Positions 46,527 to 58,520 of a stretch of 64,000 bases of DNA are shown piece after piece. The notes under the pieces are model-generated. The model was not told the origin of the DNA. It saw only the letters and a list, made by a program, of their open reading frames with translations, and did not search any database. How positions within the stretch are numbered: the first letter of the stretch is position 1; every line of letters begins with the position of its first letter. Origin of the DNA: Plasmodium brasilianum (Eukaryota > Apicomplexa > Aconoidasida > Haemosporida > Plasmodiidae); contig NC_090127.1 in NCBI RefSeq assembly GCF_023973825.1, positions 1,970,501-2,034,500 on the forward strand. Reading direction: 5' to 3'. The position numbers were made by a program, and so were the translations under genes.

Positions 46527-47670
46527 TGTGCTTCGCTAAGTTCATTTACGTTTCGCTATATATATATCGTTTCATTTTATTCATTTAGTTACCCGTTCGT
46601 TTATCAGTTCGTTTATCAGTTCGTTCATCAGTTCGTTTATTTATCTGTTTATTTATTTATTTTATTTTTTTTTTTTTTTTTTCCCATTCTACAAAATTGG
46701 ATGATCATTTCATACGTGTACTTCTCCCTTTTTCGAATTTTTTTTTTTTTTTTTGTTGCTCGTTCGCCAACTTTTCTCTTTCTAGCCACGTTGGGCATGT
46801 GTAAAAGCATCTATAAATATACATACATACATACGTATACATACATACATACGTATACATACATACATACATACATACATACGTATACATACATACATAC
46901 ATACATACGTATACATACATACATACACATATATATATATATATATGTACATATGTATGTCATATGTGAGGATATATACATATTGTCACGTCACGTCGAC
47001 TTATAATAGGAGGGCGAAAGACCACACTGTAGCTGGGCTTCTTATCTCATGAACTAAAAAAAATGCAGCTTACTTTTTTATCCCCCCAACCAAATATTAC
47101 ATTTATGTAAATACGTTAAATAATTTTTGTTGCTTGATGATTTTTTTTCCTATACTGTACAGTACACACATGATAGAAAAACGGATGTACAGCTTTGGCG
47201 ATGATTATTATTGGCTGGGTGAAGCGAAGTGAAAAATGAAAAAAGCACATACGTTCATATACACACACATACACATATATATATGCATACATGTGTGCAT
47301 ACATATGGATATATGCCTATTATAAGCCCATTTATTAGAAATTGGAAGGAAGGGTACCTTATTCATTTATTTGTAAATTCGCCTATCCGCATACATTCTT
47401 TTATGCTTTAATATACCGGTGAATGTGCAAATGCAATGCAAAGATTTTCTAGCTATTTAGAATGTTGTATGAACAAGTAAATTGTAAAGCTTATTGTAGT
47501 GGTTAATTTGTGCCTTGCTATCTACCTAATATAGAAGGGCACTGGAAAAATTATAAAATGTTTATTATATATGTAACCTTTTGGAGTTTTAACCAAGTTT
47601 AAATTTGCCTTGCTCTTTTCGCAAAAGGTAAATAGTATACATATTTACATGAACATTTATGCACATATAA

Positions 47671-47704
<34 letters not shown>

Positions 47705-48298
47705 GTACATACGTATATAGCAAAAAGATAAACCGTTTCCACCATGTGAATGATACCTTTTACATATGAACAGTGTGTGTTCCTTTTTTCTAGCTATGCT
47801 AACAAAAGATTGCATATATACATATAAGTGGGCAATTTATGTTCTTCGCTTTTGTGTGTAAATTACACGAGAACTTTCAAGGAAAGAAAAAAAAAATATA
47901 AAATAAAATAAAATAAAACATGCTTATTATTTATTCGTTTCGAAGAGCATGAAACAACTCTACAATTTAAAAGTCCTTATCATTAAACATATTTTTCATT
48001 AACCTTTACGTTTGCGTTTATATTTATATTTTCGCTTGCATTTTCTTCTCTCTTTTTTTTTTTTATACGTTATCTTAATTTCGTCATGAGATAAACAAAA
48101 TTTTTATTTTATAATTGTATAATTTTTTAATATCATAAATGTATAATTTTATAATATTAAATGTATTAAAAAAAAAATTCATTTTGCGGATAATTCCGTT
48201 CACTTTGTAATTAATTTAATTCTCCTGGTGCTTACTTAACTTTTTACGAATAATTATAAAAAAAAAAAAAAAAAGAAGAGATACAAACATGGAGCTAA
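46527..48298. other. Spacer upstream of the methyltransferase gene
   Basis: About 1.8 kb. It holds a TTCGTTTATCAG run at 46590-46635, T tracts, and an ATACATACATACGT array at 46823-46930, with (TA)n at 47682-47704. A small island near 47160-47240 with balanced composition gives short sensible-looking peptides on both strands, so I could not assign it. No supported gene. Confidence 0.45.
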
Positions 48299-48501
48299 TT
48301 ATGCACAAGCTTTTTTTGTAGATCCATTTACATCTTCATAGGGAACGTTACTTTTAATGGCAATTTTCATGTCTTTCTGCAAATTCGATTTTTATTACTA
48401 CTTACTATAAAATAAGAAGAAACAGTTTTAACATTTAAGCTTCCTTTTGTTGGCAGAAATACACATATATTCCGGATGAATGGATTTGCTGTTCTTAACA
48501 T
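48299..48501 (-). CDS. Tentative two-exon small protein (57 residues), unknown function
   Basis: Exon 1 is 48406-48501 and exon 2 is 48299-48376. The donor TTATA|GTAAGT and acceptor ATTTGCAG are both strong, and both exons are phase 0. The product begins MLRTANPFIRNICVF (Arg present, no acids, hydrophobic: compatible with a mitochondrial presequence) and ends KKACA. Supporting points are precise splice sites with preserved phase and locally higher G+C. Against it are the very small size, the absence of a recognised family and the ease with which A/T-rich DNA yields plausible peptides. Confidence 0.35.
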
Positions 48502-49849
48502 TTGTGCCTTTATTATGGCGCAAATCAGTGTACATACGCATATATATACACGCATGCATACATATACATACATTTACTTACATATATACCCATGTGCATG
48601 TTGCCCACCCGTACATGCACACATTTACGTACAATGCGCTTCATTTAAAATAACGATACTATTTCTTTCTTTAAAGTACTGTTTCCTTAACTTTTCCTTT
48701 TTGTATAAATCAGGGGATATTACACATATTACCCTTTTTCAAATTTTTATGCAAAAAGCGTTGTCAGGTAGTTTGTTGAATTAAAAGAGTAACACACACG
48801 GTTTATGCAAAATATATATGGTTGTATTCTCTTCTACTCCGCAACGCTCCTGTAAAAAGGATACAAAACTACACAATAACATACTTTTGTATTTCTTCAA
48901 AACAACTCTTTATTAAAAATCATTAAATTGTTTCTGCAAGTATTGTTGCACATGCAAAAATTTATAAAATAATTTAAGAAGCCTCATTTTTAAGAGTCCT
49001 CATACATTTTTACCTAAACGCGTTCATAAAATGAAAAGGCGCTACAACTACAAAAGGACATATAGTGCATGTGATAATCCTCTCAAGCAAGCGAGGAGCT
49101 TTCGTAAAAAATATAAATGCATGTAAATCTGCATGCGCAAAAATTGAGCTGCAAAATATGTGAACGACGTATGAGTATGCAGATTGGTATGAAGCTACAT
49201 GAATGTGCATACGAATAAGCATACTTATACGCATACACATTATTAGAAAAATTGAGAAGATAAAATAAAACAAAAATACAAACATTGTGACATAAAAGAA
49301 AAAAAAAAAATATAATATAATATATTTTATTTTATTTTATTTTAAATTATTAAATTATAAATAGTTAATTTTTTTTTAATTTCTGATTGTTTTGCAACAT
49401 TTCTAACTGTTTTGCAACATTTCTGACTTTTTTGCAATAATTCTGACTTTTTTGCAACATTTCTGACTTTTTTGCAACATTTCTGACTTTTTTGCATTAA
49501 TTCTGACTTTTTTGCATTAATTCTGACTTTTTTGCAATAATTCTGACTTTTGCAATAATTCTGACTTTTGCAATAATTCTGACTTTTGCAATAATTCTGA
49601 CTTTTGCAATATATTTTTTTTTTTTTTTTTCCTATTCTACATTAACACACTTCATACACCTGTCACAAAATAAAAATATAAAGAACACAAAAATAAGAAA
49701 AAAAAAGAAAAAAACTCCTCTCATTTAAATAATTTTAAGAATCTTTCTATGAAATTTTCGAGAGTTATATCTCAAACTTCTTAATCTGTTTTACACCAAT
49801 TGTACATTTCACCTTTTCCTCTTTTCATATATTTTCCCACTTGTGCAAA
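48502..49849. other. Spacer upstream of the secreted HAD gene
   Basis: About 1.35 kb. It contains a 20-21-bp TTTTTTGCAATAATTCTGACT minisatellite at 49385-49605 with unit-length variants. Another possible minus-strand exon ends at the AG|GTAAAA donor near 49013, but I could not build a consistent gene from it. Confidence 0.45.
49385..49605. repeat. 20-21-bp minisatellite (TTCTGACTTTTTTGCAATAA)
   Basis: About eleven copies with CAACAT, CATTAA and CAATAA variants; the last four copies are shortened by loss of T residues. It lies about 250 bp upstream of the HAD start and thus in its likely promoter or 5' UTR. Confidence 0.85.
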
Positions 49850-50955
49850 ATGATAAATTTATCAAGAGTGTCCATCCTTGTGCTAACTTTCCTAAGCAGC
49901 TTTTTACTTCCACAGAATGAGGCTTTAATCGAAAATTCGCTTTTTTTTTTTTGCACCCGAAAAAAAGCAGTTATGGAAATATATTCATCCAGAAGAAATA
50001 TCGTGAAATGTTAAAATATAAGGACTCCGAAAATTGCGTAAATGACTTATTACACAAAAATAACATTAAATTAATTGCTATTGATATAGATGGTACACTA
50101 TCAGATGATACGGGTAAAATTAGTGACGAAAATTTAAATGCAATCCAGGTAGCTAAAAAATTAGGTATAAATGTAATTTTCGCTACAGGTAAATTACGTA
50201 GTAATGCTTTAAAATTGTTTACACAAAAACAAAAAGAAATTTACAAAGTACACACAATTGATGGAATATTTTCAAATGGAGCTTATTTAAATATAAAGGG
50301 ATATGATTATGTATACCGAAATTTCAAAATAATGGACTTAGAGTTCATTTTACTTGCATTGTCGACATATAATATATTAAAAAATGCTGTTTTTTTAACT
50401 GTGGATTTTGCTTATGTATTTAATGATAGCCCCAATAAACAAGAAGATATATATAAAAATGAATTGGAAGGGTTTAGATCATCAGTCAAATATGTTAATA
50501 TTATTGACAAAAGTTATAATGCTGTTCTCTTAAGTACTATTAAGGATATTTTTTTAATTGGTGATATTGTATCGGTAGAGATTTATACTAAATTATACCC
50601 TCATCAAGAACCCTTTAATGAACTATTTTCAGTGTTATATAAAGAATTAGAAGGTCATTTTAAAATATATACACCACTTAATAAGGACAAAATAGTATTA
50701 TCACCATTAAATACAGCTAAAGTACATGCAGCCCATTTATATTCACAATTTTATGATATCCACATTTCCGATGTTTTATCAATTGGAAATGATAATAATG
50801 ACGTGGATCTGTTAGCAGCTACTGGGTATTCTGTTGCTGTTAAAAACTCCACCACTCCTGCTATGAATGTAGCCAAATGTGTAAGCACAAAAACGAACAG
50901 TGAAAATGCAGTTGCTAACATTATTTACAAGGTTATTACGGGAAGGAGAATGTAA
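49850..50955 (+). CDS. Cof-type HAD hydrolase with signal peptide; T-tract frameshift near the N terminus
   Basis: HAD phosphatases of the Cof/C2-cap class dephosphorylate sugar phosphates and related metabolites through an Asp nucleophile. The catalytic body, in the frame ending at 50955, shows motif I LIAIDIDGTLSDD, motif II-like FATGK, a central C2 cap, a Lys-containing stretch near NKDKIVLSP and motif IV GNDNNDVDLL. The first ATG in that frame is 50008, only about 15 codons before the fold. From ATG 49850, in another frame, comes a classical signal peptide (MINLSRVSILVLTFLSSFLL) that reaches a 12-T run at 49941-49952. One additional T would fuse it in frame to the HAD body. I interpret this as a secretory or apicoplast-type HAD with a homopolymer length error or natural slippage. 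If translation starts at 50008, the protein is 316 residues and cytosolic. Confidence 0.85.
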
Positions 50956-52218
50956 ATGCGAGGGGACCCCCGCACATATACACATAAACATACAAACATG
51001 CGTATAGAAGCATATATATAGAAGCATATATATAGAAGCATATATATAGAAGCATATATATAGAAGCATATATATAGAAGCATATATATAGAAGCATATA
51101 TATAGAAGCATGTATTTAGAAGCATATATTTAGAAGCATGTATTTAGAAGCATGTATTTAGAAGCATGTATATAGAATAATGTATATAGAATAATGTATA
51201 TAGAAGCATGTATTTAGAAGCATGTATTTAGAAGCATGTATATAGAATAATGTATATAGAAGCATGTATATAGGCACACGCAAAATGCACATCATGGTAA
51301 TTAAGTCCAAAGGAATGCCTCCTATTAATTCATTCATCTATTAGCATAAAAAATAAAATAAAAAAGATGAAAAATAGAAAATGATAACATATGCTTTTCT
51401 AAAAGCAAAATAGTATGTTCATCAACCATCCACACTGTATGTATAATACCCAGCGGACGATCTCGTATTGTTTTTATTTCACCCTGCTCTTATTGCAATT
51501 ATTGCTGCTACTGTTGTCACACTGTTATGTTGTTATATTGTTACATTTTTTATTATATTTATTATTTATTTTTTTCTTTTTTTTTTATCCTTTCCATGCA
51601 CATGCATAGGGATATAGCAAGCGTGAGTGTTCAAAATGTGAGAGATTTATTTTTCCTATTTACTTATAAATAATCGCAAAAATGATTCATTTTATTTTAT
51701 ATTTTATTTTTTTATCTTTCATTATTTATATTTTATCATATATATTATATTGTTTTATTACTTTCTTTTTTTGAATTAATACACATTCGTGCAAGTATTG
51801 ACAACATGTAACACTTTACATGTGTACGTAAATTATGAACAAGTCATACAATCTTTTTACAACAAATACAACGATATATTCAAAGTTAAAAATCACATAA
51901 TTATTCAAATAAAATAGAAAAAAAGAAGCATAAAAAAAAATAAAGGATGTTCAATACTATACAATATAATGCAACATACCATAATGTAACCATAACACAA
52001 TGTGAAGTAATGTAATACTAAATATTTCAAATTATTTTGCATATATTATTTCCCCCTAGTCTCATATGTCCTTGTTGAAGAGTAAACATGTTAAGCCTCT
52101 AATCAACCTATCTGCTTACCGATCATCCGCTAGATGTTTCCTAATTTTCTTTTTTTTTTTTCCTTAACTGTTCATGTGTTTAGGGGTTCATTTATTGAAA
52201 AGCGCCTTGACTTTTTTT
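50956..52218. repeat. Spacer with 14-bp minisatellite (AGAAGCATATATAT)
   Basis: Directly after the HAD stop, 51005-51270 consists of about eighteen 14-bp units, AGAAGCATATATAT and variants AGAAGCATGTATTT and AGAATAATGTATAT. The remainder to 52218 is A/T-rich with no gene seen. Confidence 0.8.
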
Positions 52219-53913
52219 TTATTCGTAAAACTTCTTTCCATCCTGAGTTTTACTTCTTCCAATGCCTAGTTGCCATGGATCTTGTAATGTGTTTTTGAAT
52301 TGATTTTTTCCTTTTTGAAAGAATTTATAATATTCATCTAACTCTAAATGCATATTTATAACCTTATCATTAGTGAAGTATGTGGTACTAGGTATATACC
52401 TGGTCAGACTTTTTTCCCTTGACTGCATGAGTAGGTATTCTAGTTGTTGATCAGAATATGCCTTTTTAAATATCATATCTGTGGAATTAATAATTCTTTG
52501 AATTTTTGTATAGTTTAATCCAGTGCAATTATCTTTATTTTTAACATTTTGTTGATGACCTTTTTTGTTAAGTGATATATTACGATATTGTTCTTTTGCT
52601 TCATTTTTTATTATACCTGCACTTGTGCTGTTCCTTCGTACAGCTTCCTTGATTAATGTATGTTCTGGTACAACTTCCTTCATTGAAGTGTCCCCTGGTA
52701 AGGTCCCCTTTATTGTAGTGTCCCTCCCTTGTATAACCTCTTTCATTGCAGTTCCCCCCTTTGCTGTGTGCATTTCCATAAATTTCAATTTCTTGTACAG
52801 TTTGTTCCGGACCAAAAGTAAGATTTGCTTTGGAAAGCTATCCCCTTCGTCTATTTTACAATATATATCTCTTTCATTAAAGCTGATGACTCTAGTTTTA
52901 CAAATCGTGGAATTCTTATGTAAATAGTCACTTGAAATAAAAAAAGGTAATAAGTGCACACTGTCGGGTGTTTCCCTTGGTCCCTTGCTAGTATCATAGG
53001 TAGTCGTTCCATTTTCGCTACTCTTACGTGTACTTCTCCTGTGAGCATTATTGCTATCACTGTTTCCATTTCTACTACCATTGCAGTTGCTATTGTTATT
53101 TTTATTAATACTGTTATTACTATTACTATTATAATTATCCTCCTGGTTGACGATACTACTAACGATGTTTTTATTATCTATTCGTGTACTTCTACTACTC
53201 AATTCTCTTATGTGTTGAATTAAGGTTTTATTGTAGGTATGCCTCTTTAACTTCTCTGATAAGTTAACGACATTATTTAGTTTCATTAAATTATCGACTG
53301 AATCAAATTTACACTCAATATATCCCCTTTCATGGAATATTGGAATGTTCACTTCTTCCCAAATGAAATTTGGTTCCATATAGAAAGTGAAAATAAAATA
53401 AAATGTATCTTTATTCTTTTGACCATTTTTATTTTCATCTCTTTCCATACTACTATTTATGTTTATTCTGGACACACTATCAGCGTTATATGCACTCTTT
53501 ACATTCCTTAGTTTATCCATAGTGCTTCCAGTACTTACGTTATCCATAGTGTTTCTAATCCTCATATAATCCATACTGCTATCAATCATTACATTGCCTT
53601 CCCTCTCCCTCATGGTATAATGAGCACATAGGAAATAAACATTCTGAAAATAGTCCGGAAAATGCTGTTCTAACATAGAATTAGGTGTATAATAAACTAA
53701 ATTATTATTCTTCAAATGGTCATAATCGTTCTTCTTAGAACAAATAAAATGTGTGTATACGGGTTTCGTACTCTTATATGTGGTGTATATCACATTTAGC
53801 AATTCTCTTATGTAAAAAAGGCAAAACTCTTTTTTCTCGGTTTCAAAAATTTGACGTTTCCTTTCATGTAACTCACTAGCTCCTCCTTTGCCCCATTTCA
53901 GCTGTTCGTTCAT
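52219..53913 (-). CDS. Conserved-looking protein of unknown function
   Basis: Single-exon protein. The long frame begins at 53955, but its first 14 codons come from TATACATA-type DNA, so I prefer Met 15 at 53913 (MNEQLKWGKGG), giving 564 residues. No family recognised. Ordered-looking segments are about residues 15-100 (helix EKKEFCLFYIRELLNVIYTTYK; YTHFICSKKNDYDHL), 180-240 (FYFIFTFYMEPNFIWEEVNIPIF) and the C terminus (about 480-564, DQQLEYLLMQSREKSLTRYIPSTTYF ending GIGRSKTQDGKKFYE). Between them lie Asn/Ser-rich and Thr/Lys/Glu-rich low-complexity runs. There is no signal peptide or membrane segment. It is divergent from the HAD2-like gene 5.3 kb downstream. Confidence 0.7.
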   Translation of the reverse strand: MNEQLKWGKGGASELHERKRQIFETEKKEFCLFYIRELLNVIYTTYKSTKPVYTHFICSKKNDYDHLKNNNLVYYTPNSMLEQHFPDYFQNVYFLCAHYTMREREGNVMIDSSMDYMRIRNTMDNVSTGSTMDKLRNVKSAYNADSVSRININSSMERDENKNGQKNKDTFYFIFTFYMEPNFIWEEVNIPIFHERGYIECKFDSVDNLMKLNNVVNLSEKLKRHTYNKTLIQHIRELSSRSTRIDNKNIVSSIVNQEDNYNSNSNNSINKNNNSNCNGSRNGNSDSNNAHRRSTRKSSENGTTTYDTSKGPRETPDSVHLLPFFISSDYLHKNSTICKTRVISFNERDIYCKIDEGDSFPKQILLLVRNKLYKKLKFMEMHTAKGGTAMKEVIQGRDTTIKGTLPGDTSMKEVVPEHTLIKEAVRRNSTSAGIIKNEAKEQYRNISLNKKGHQQNVKNKDNCTGLNYTKIQRIINSTDMIFKKAYSDQQLEYLLMQSREKSLTRYIPSTTYFTNDKVINMHLELDEYYKFFQKGKNQFKNTLQDPWQLGIGRSKTQDGKKFYE

Positions 53914-54786
53914 CTTGCTTTTTCTATACATACACATATATACATATATGCACACACACGTATATGCATACGTATTTGCGCGCGTATCAGATATGCGTGT
54001 ATCTGTATTATAAGTTCCGCCTATACAACGCCTGTGTTCGTGTAATGTATGTATCTATTCGTACATTAAACCAGTAGTATTCACACATTAACCTTATATT
54101 ATTAGTACACTAATCTTATACTATTCACGCATTAAGCTTATTTATTATTCATGTATAAAACTTTTATTGTTTGTGCACGATGCGTATGTTGTGTGCATAC
54201 TGTACATATAATTTCCCCTATTCATTTGCATATCATTTTTTGCTTTTTCATACAAAAAGGGGAGGGGAGGGAAAAAAAAAGAAAGGCAAAAAAACTAATT
54301 AACAGAATAACAGAATAACAGAATAACAGAATAACAGAATAGCAGAATAACAGAAAAACAGAATAACAGAAAAACAGAATAACAGAAAAACAAAATAACA
54401 AAAAAATAAAAAAATAAAAAAGATAGGAGGAAAAATAGTTACACAAAAAAAAAAAGAAAGAAAAAGTATGACCCAACTTTAATATTGTGGTCTACCTTTT
54501 GGAAATGTTACTTGGAGGGTGGGAGGGAAATATAAAAATGAAAATCTTCAAAACAAAAGAGGGGAAGAATAAGTACATATATGTATGTGCATAAGTGTAC
54601 CGATATACATACACATGCATATACAAACGTACAAAAAAAGGTCATACGTAATTAATTTTTTTGTCATAGTACGAAATACATTTTAAGCAATTTCTTTTTT
54701 GCTGTATTTTGGTATGTTTTGCTATATTTCGCTATATTTCGCTATATTTTGCTATATATCGCCATACTATTCTTTATTTTTTTGAG

Positions 54787-54820
54787 TAGCAATTCTGAGC
54801 TGCTCGTAGACCAGTTGCTA
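54787..54820. other. Inverted repeat, possible structured RNA element
   Basis: TAGCAA (54787-54792) plus CTG (54795-54797) can pair with CAG plus TTGCTA (54812-54820), a nine-pair stem with a two-base bulge and a 14-base loop. It lies in a locally less A/T-rich island in the 5.3-kb spacer. Function unknown. Confidence 0.25.
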
Positions 54821-55098
54821 AAACAACGTAATGCAGAACATAAAATCATTCCAAATTTTATAAATAAATATTTTTGTTTTTACTGAAAAAGAGACAATGT
54901 GTTCTTGTCGAAATGAAGTCCTATATGTAGTCAAAAAAATAAGCAGTTGTTAAAAATAAATACATTGTTTTATTCGTATAACCTACATATATCATACCGG
55001 AGAAAAACTTTATACATATATAATAAATAATAAAACTTACAGTTTTTATTGCAACCATTTTTTTTTTTAATTTTTTTTTTTTTTTGCTTTTCATTATT

Positions 55099-55100
<2 letters not shown>

Positions 55101-55181
<81 letters not shown>

Positions 55182-55189
55182 CTTTTTTT

Positions 55190-55220
<31 letters not shown>
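55101..55220. repeat. Long T tract (about 120 bases)
   Basis: Almost pure T, interrupted by C at three places. Exact length cannot be trusted in any assembly. It is a likely nucleosome-depleted element upstream of the divergent genes. Confidence 0.85.
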
Positions 55221-56235
55221 CTTTCTTTTTTATTCCTGAACAAACATAAAAAAATATTGTTAAAGAAATATATGAAAATCCGCATTATTACTATTTAACG
55301 CCATGCTTTGTAGCTGATATTACAGATGAGCACATTAACATTAATAATTTTACACTCAAAAGGGGATAAAAAAAAAATTTAGACCTTTAAGTTGGTTTAA
55401 CGAAAAAGTTTGATTGCCTCATATTAAAGCTATTTGAGAAATACGTGAACTGATGAAGTTTATAAAAAGGTAAGAGGATTGTAACGTTTTCTTTTGTTCT
55501 TTCTTCCTATTCGTTTTTCTTTTTTTTTCCTTTGTTTTTCTTCCGCTTTTTCTTTCTCTTTTTCTTTCGCTTTTTCTTTCGCTTTTTCTTTCTCTTTTTC
55601 TTTCGCTTTTTCTTTTTCTTTTTCTTTTTCTTTTTCTTTTGCTTTTTCTTTTTTTTTTTTTTTTCAATCAAATAAGAGAAAGTCATCTTCATGCAACAAC
55701 ATAAAGGGAAAAGAATAAAAGTTTTCAACAAAAGAATTGTTAATTTATGTACTTCAAACCATACTTCCCCAGAATGTCTTAAAAATTAATATTCTTTTTT
55801 TTGTTTTACGCGTGCAGATGTATGTAAAAAACAGTAGCTCTTCCGTTTCTTCCTTTTATGGTACTCCCGGAAACATACCCAATGTGACTGCCTTAAATTT
55901 GGATGTTCACAGATAAGAAGATTATCATAAAAGGTATATCTATATTTTTGGTTATACTATTACATAGACATAAAATGTAATAATCATATTATTTGTCAAT
56001 ATATATTATAACATAAGAATAGGGCTATTAAGCGTGAGTTTTCTTTATCTTTAATTTACAATCCATAACTTTTATGTCTTGCAATATTTTAAGCTGTCTT
56101 CTTATAAAATAATACCTTAATTTATGTTGTAAGCAGCTTAATTCTACGTTGACATATACCGTATCACCTCCCCCATCACCGCCTTCACCTTCATTATTTA
56201 CTAGCTATTATTACTATTATTTATTTATGTATTTA

Positions 56236-56285
<50 letters not shown>

Positions 56286-57449
56286 GTATGTACGCATGTA
56301 CGAGTGTATGCATGTACGAGTGTATGCATGTACGAGTGTATGCATGTATGCAAGTGTGCATGTGGTCATGTGTTCATGTATGCATACGCATCTGGAGTGT
56401 AAATAAATAAACGGTCAGAATGATTTTATTCCTTTTTTAGTTAGTTCACACAATGATGGGGAAAAAATAGAAAAAAAAAAAAAATAAAATAAGATAAATA
56501 TTAAAGAATGAACCAATAAATTATCTTTAAAAATTCACATTGTGAATGAGCATATAATACTATTGTGTTACTACGAATTACGTTTATTTTGAATGTCATT
56601 CATAATACTTAAAATTAAAAAAAAAAATTATTTTTGAGATATATTTTATTAATGTTAATGGGGAAAAAATAGTAAAAAAGTTTTCTTAAAATAAGGTTTT
56701 TCAGTTTTTTCCTTTTCCTTTTCTTTATCTTTTCCGTTTTTTCGTTTTTTCTTTTTTTTTTTTAAATTTATTAGTTTTTTGGTGCACAATATGACTTTAT
56801 TTACTCCTTTTATCCTTTTATCCTTTTATTCTTTTATCCTTTTATTCTTTTTTTTTATTTTTTTATTTTGTAACCCTCATTTTGTGTACATAAAGCTAAA
56901 AAGGGGAAACAGCAAAATGGAAGAATAATAAGAAAAAGAAAAAGTAAATATAGCCAAAAACACAACAAGGGAGTGGTAGCAATAATACGAACGATAGCTG
57001 AATAGTCATAATAGCAGTAATCACAGTAAAACACTGTTGTATTAATAATAGTGTTTGTATATGTAATTTGAAAGAGACATACAAAATTCCTTCGAATATT
57101 TTCATCAAAATAATTGACAGAATGCGTTAATATCTTAGTAGCTCCTTATGGGTACATTCATGTTGCAGCCATTCTTTAATTACTGCTATACACAGTGCAA
57201 GTTATGCATATATAAACATACAAATATATACATATATATAGTTTACATACATATATTAGATATTCAGGTACGCTTTCACGTAGTCATTTTGGCAATTCCT
57301 ATTCATCATGTAAAAAAATATTCGCATCTTCATTTTATTTCTATTTTTCTTTATTGTCATGTTTGTAGCATGTACAGAATCCTTACTATTTTTATATTTA
57401 ATTTTTTAATTTTATTATTTCTCTATACCGTTATTTCGTTTTTCACTAT

Positions 57450-57835
57450 TTAATATTTCGTCATTTAAGGATTTAATATTTCGTCATTTAAGGATTTAAT
57501 ATTTCGTTATTTAACGATTTAATATTTCGTTATTTAACGATTTAATATTTCGTCATTTAAGGATTTAATATTTCGTTATTTAACGATTTAATATTTCGTT
57601 ATTTAACGATTTAATATTTCGTTATTTAACGATTTAATATTTCGTCATTTAAGGATTTAATATTTCGTTATTTAACGATTTAATATTTCGTTATTTAACG
57701 ATTTAATATTTCGTTATTTAACGATTTAATATTTCGTTATTTAACGATTTAATATTTCGTTATTTAACGATTTAATATTTCGTTATTTAACGATTTAATA
57801 TTTCGTTATTTAACGATTTAATATTTCGTTATTTA
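57450..57835. repeat. 23-bp satellite with internal dyad (TTTAATATTTCGTTATTTAACGA)
   Basis: About 17 copies of a 23-bp unit. Most copies carry CGTTA-TT-TAACG, a five-pair inverted repeat. A minority have CGTCATTTAAGG, where two bases change and the dyad is lost. Variant copies are interspersed rather than clustered. Confidence 0.92.
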
Positions 57836-58339
57836 AACATTTCCTTATTTCATACTTTTGCTATTTCGTTATTATTATTTTTTTTTTTGTTTGGATTGCA
57901 CGTGCTGGCAAAAAAAAAAAAAAAAAAAAAATTTTACTGAAAAGTATTAAAGTTAACATCATACTTCTCATTTCTTTTGTTTTTCCTTTACTGTGTCTTC
58001 GCCTTTTTTTTTTTTTTTTTTTTTTTCTTTTCCCTTTTTATACTTGACCATTTCATCCTTGAATATAACCACATATTATGGTATATTGTCGTATGAGGAA
58101 TATGAATACATTTTTCCCCTAAGGGCGACGAAAGCATTTTAAATATATACTCAAATTATATGAAACGAAGAGGGAAAAGCACTTAACAGAAATAGTATAA
58201 ATGCATATATAATTCTGTATTTGTATATAAATATATATACATCCCATATATATATATATACATATATATACATGTATATGTAAATGAATGTGCATGTTTT
58301 TTTAAGAATTTTTACAGTTTTTCTTTTCTTTATTGCCAT

Positions 58340-58520
58340 TTGTTCTTTTCTTTTTATGCTTCACACTTTTCTTTTCTTTTTATGCTTCACACTTTTCTTT
58401 TCTTTTTATGCTTTACACTTTTCTTTTCTTTTTATGCTTTACACTTTTCTTTTCTTTTTATGCTTCACACTTTTCTTTTCTTTTTATGCTTCACACTTTT
58501 CTTTTCTTTTTATGCTTCAC
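58340..58520. repeat. 26-bp satellite (ATGCTTCACACTTTTCTTTT-type)
   Basis: About seven copies of a 26-bp pyrimidine-rich unit with ATGCTTCACAC or ATGCTTTACAC. The unit is not a multiple of three and lacks stops, so all three forward frames remain open; these are not genes. Confidence 0.9.

Noticed and set aside
47116..47304. Balanced-composition island giving plausible peptides on both strands
   Set aside because: Neither strand yields a consistent exon chain with convincing splice sites; strand cannot be decided.
49013..49110. Minus-strand exon-like segment ending at an AG|GTAAAA donor
   Set aside because: No start codon or consistent upstream exon, and joining to nearby acceptors gives only a short tail.
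55817..55915. 32-codon plus-strand frame after a GTGCAG acceptor-like site
   Set aside because: Possible upstream donors (near 55471) put it out of frame or behind a stop; could not be assembled into a gene.
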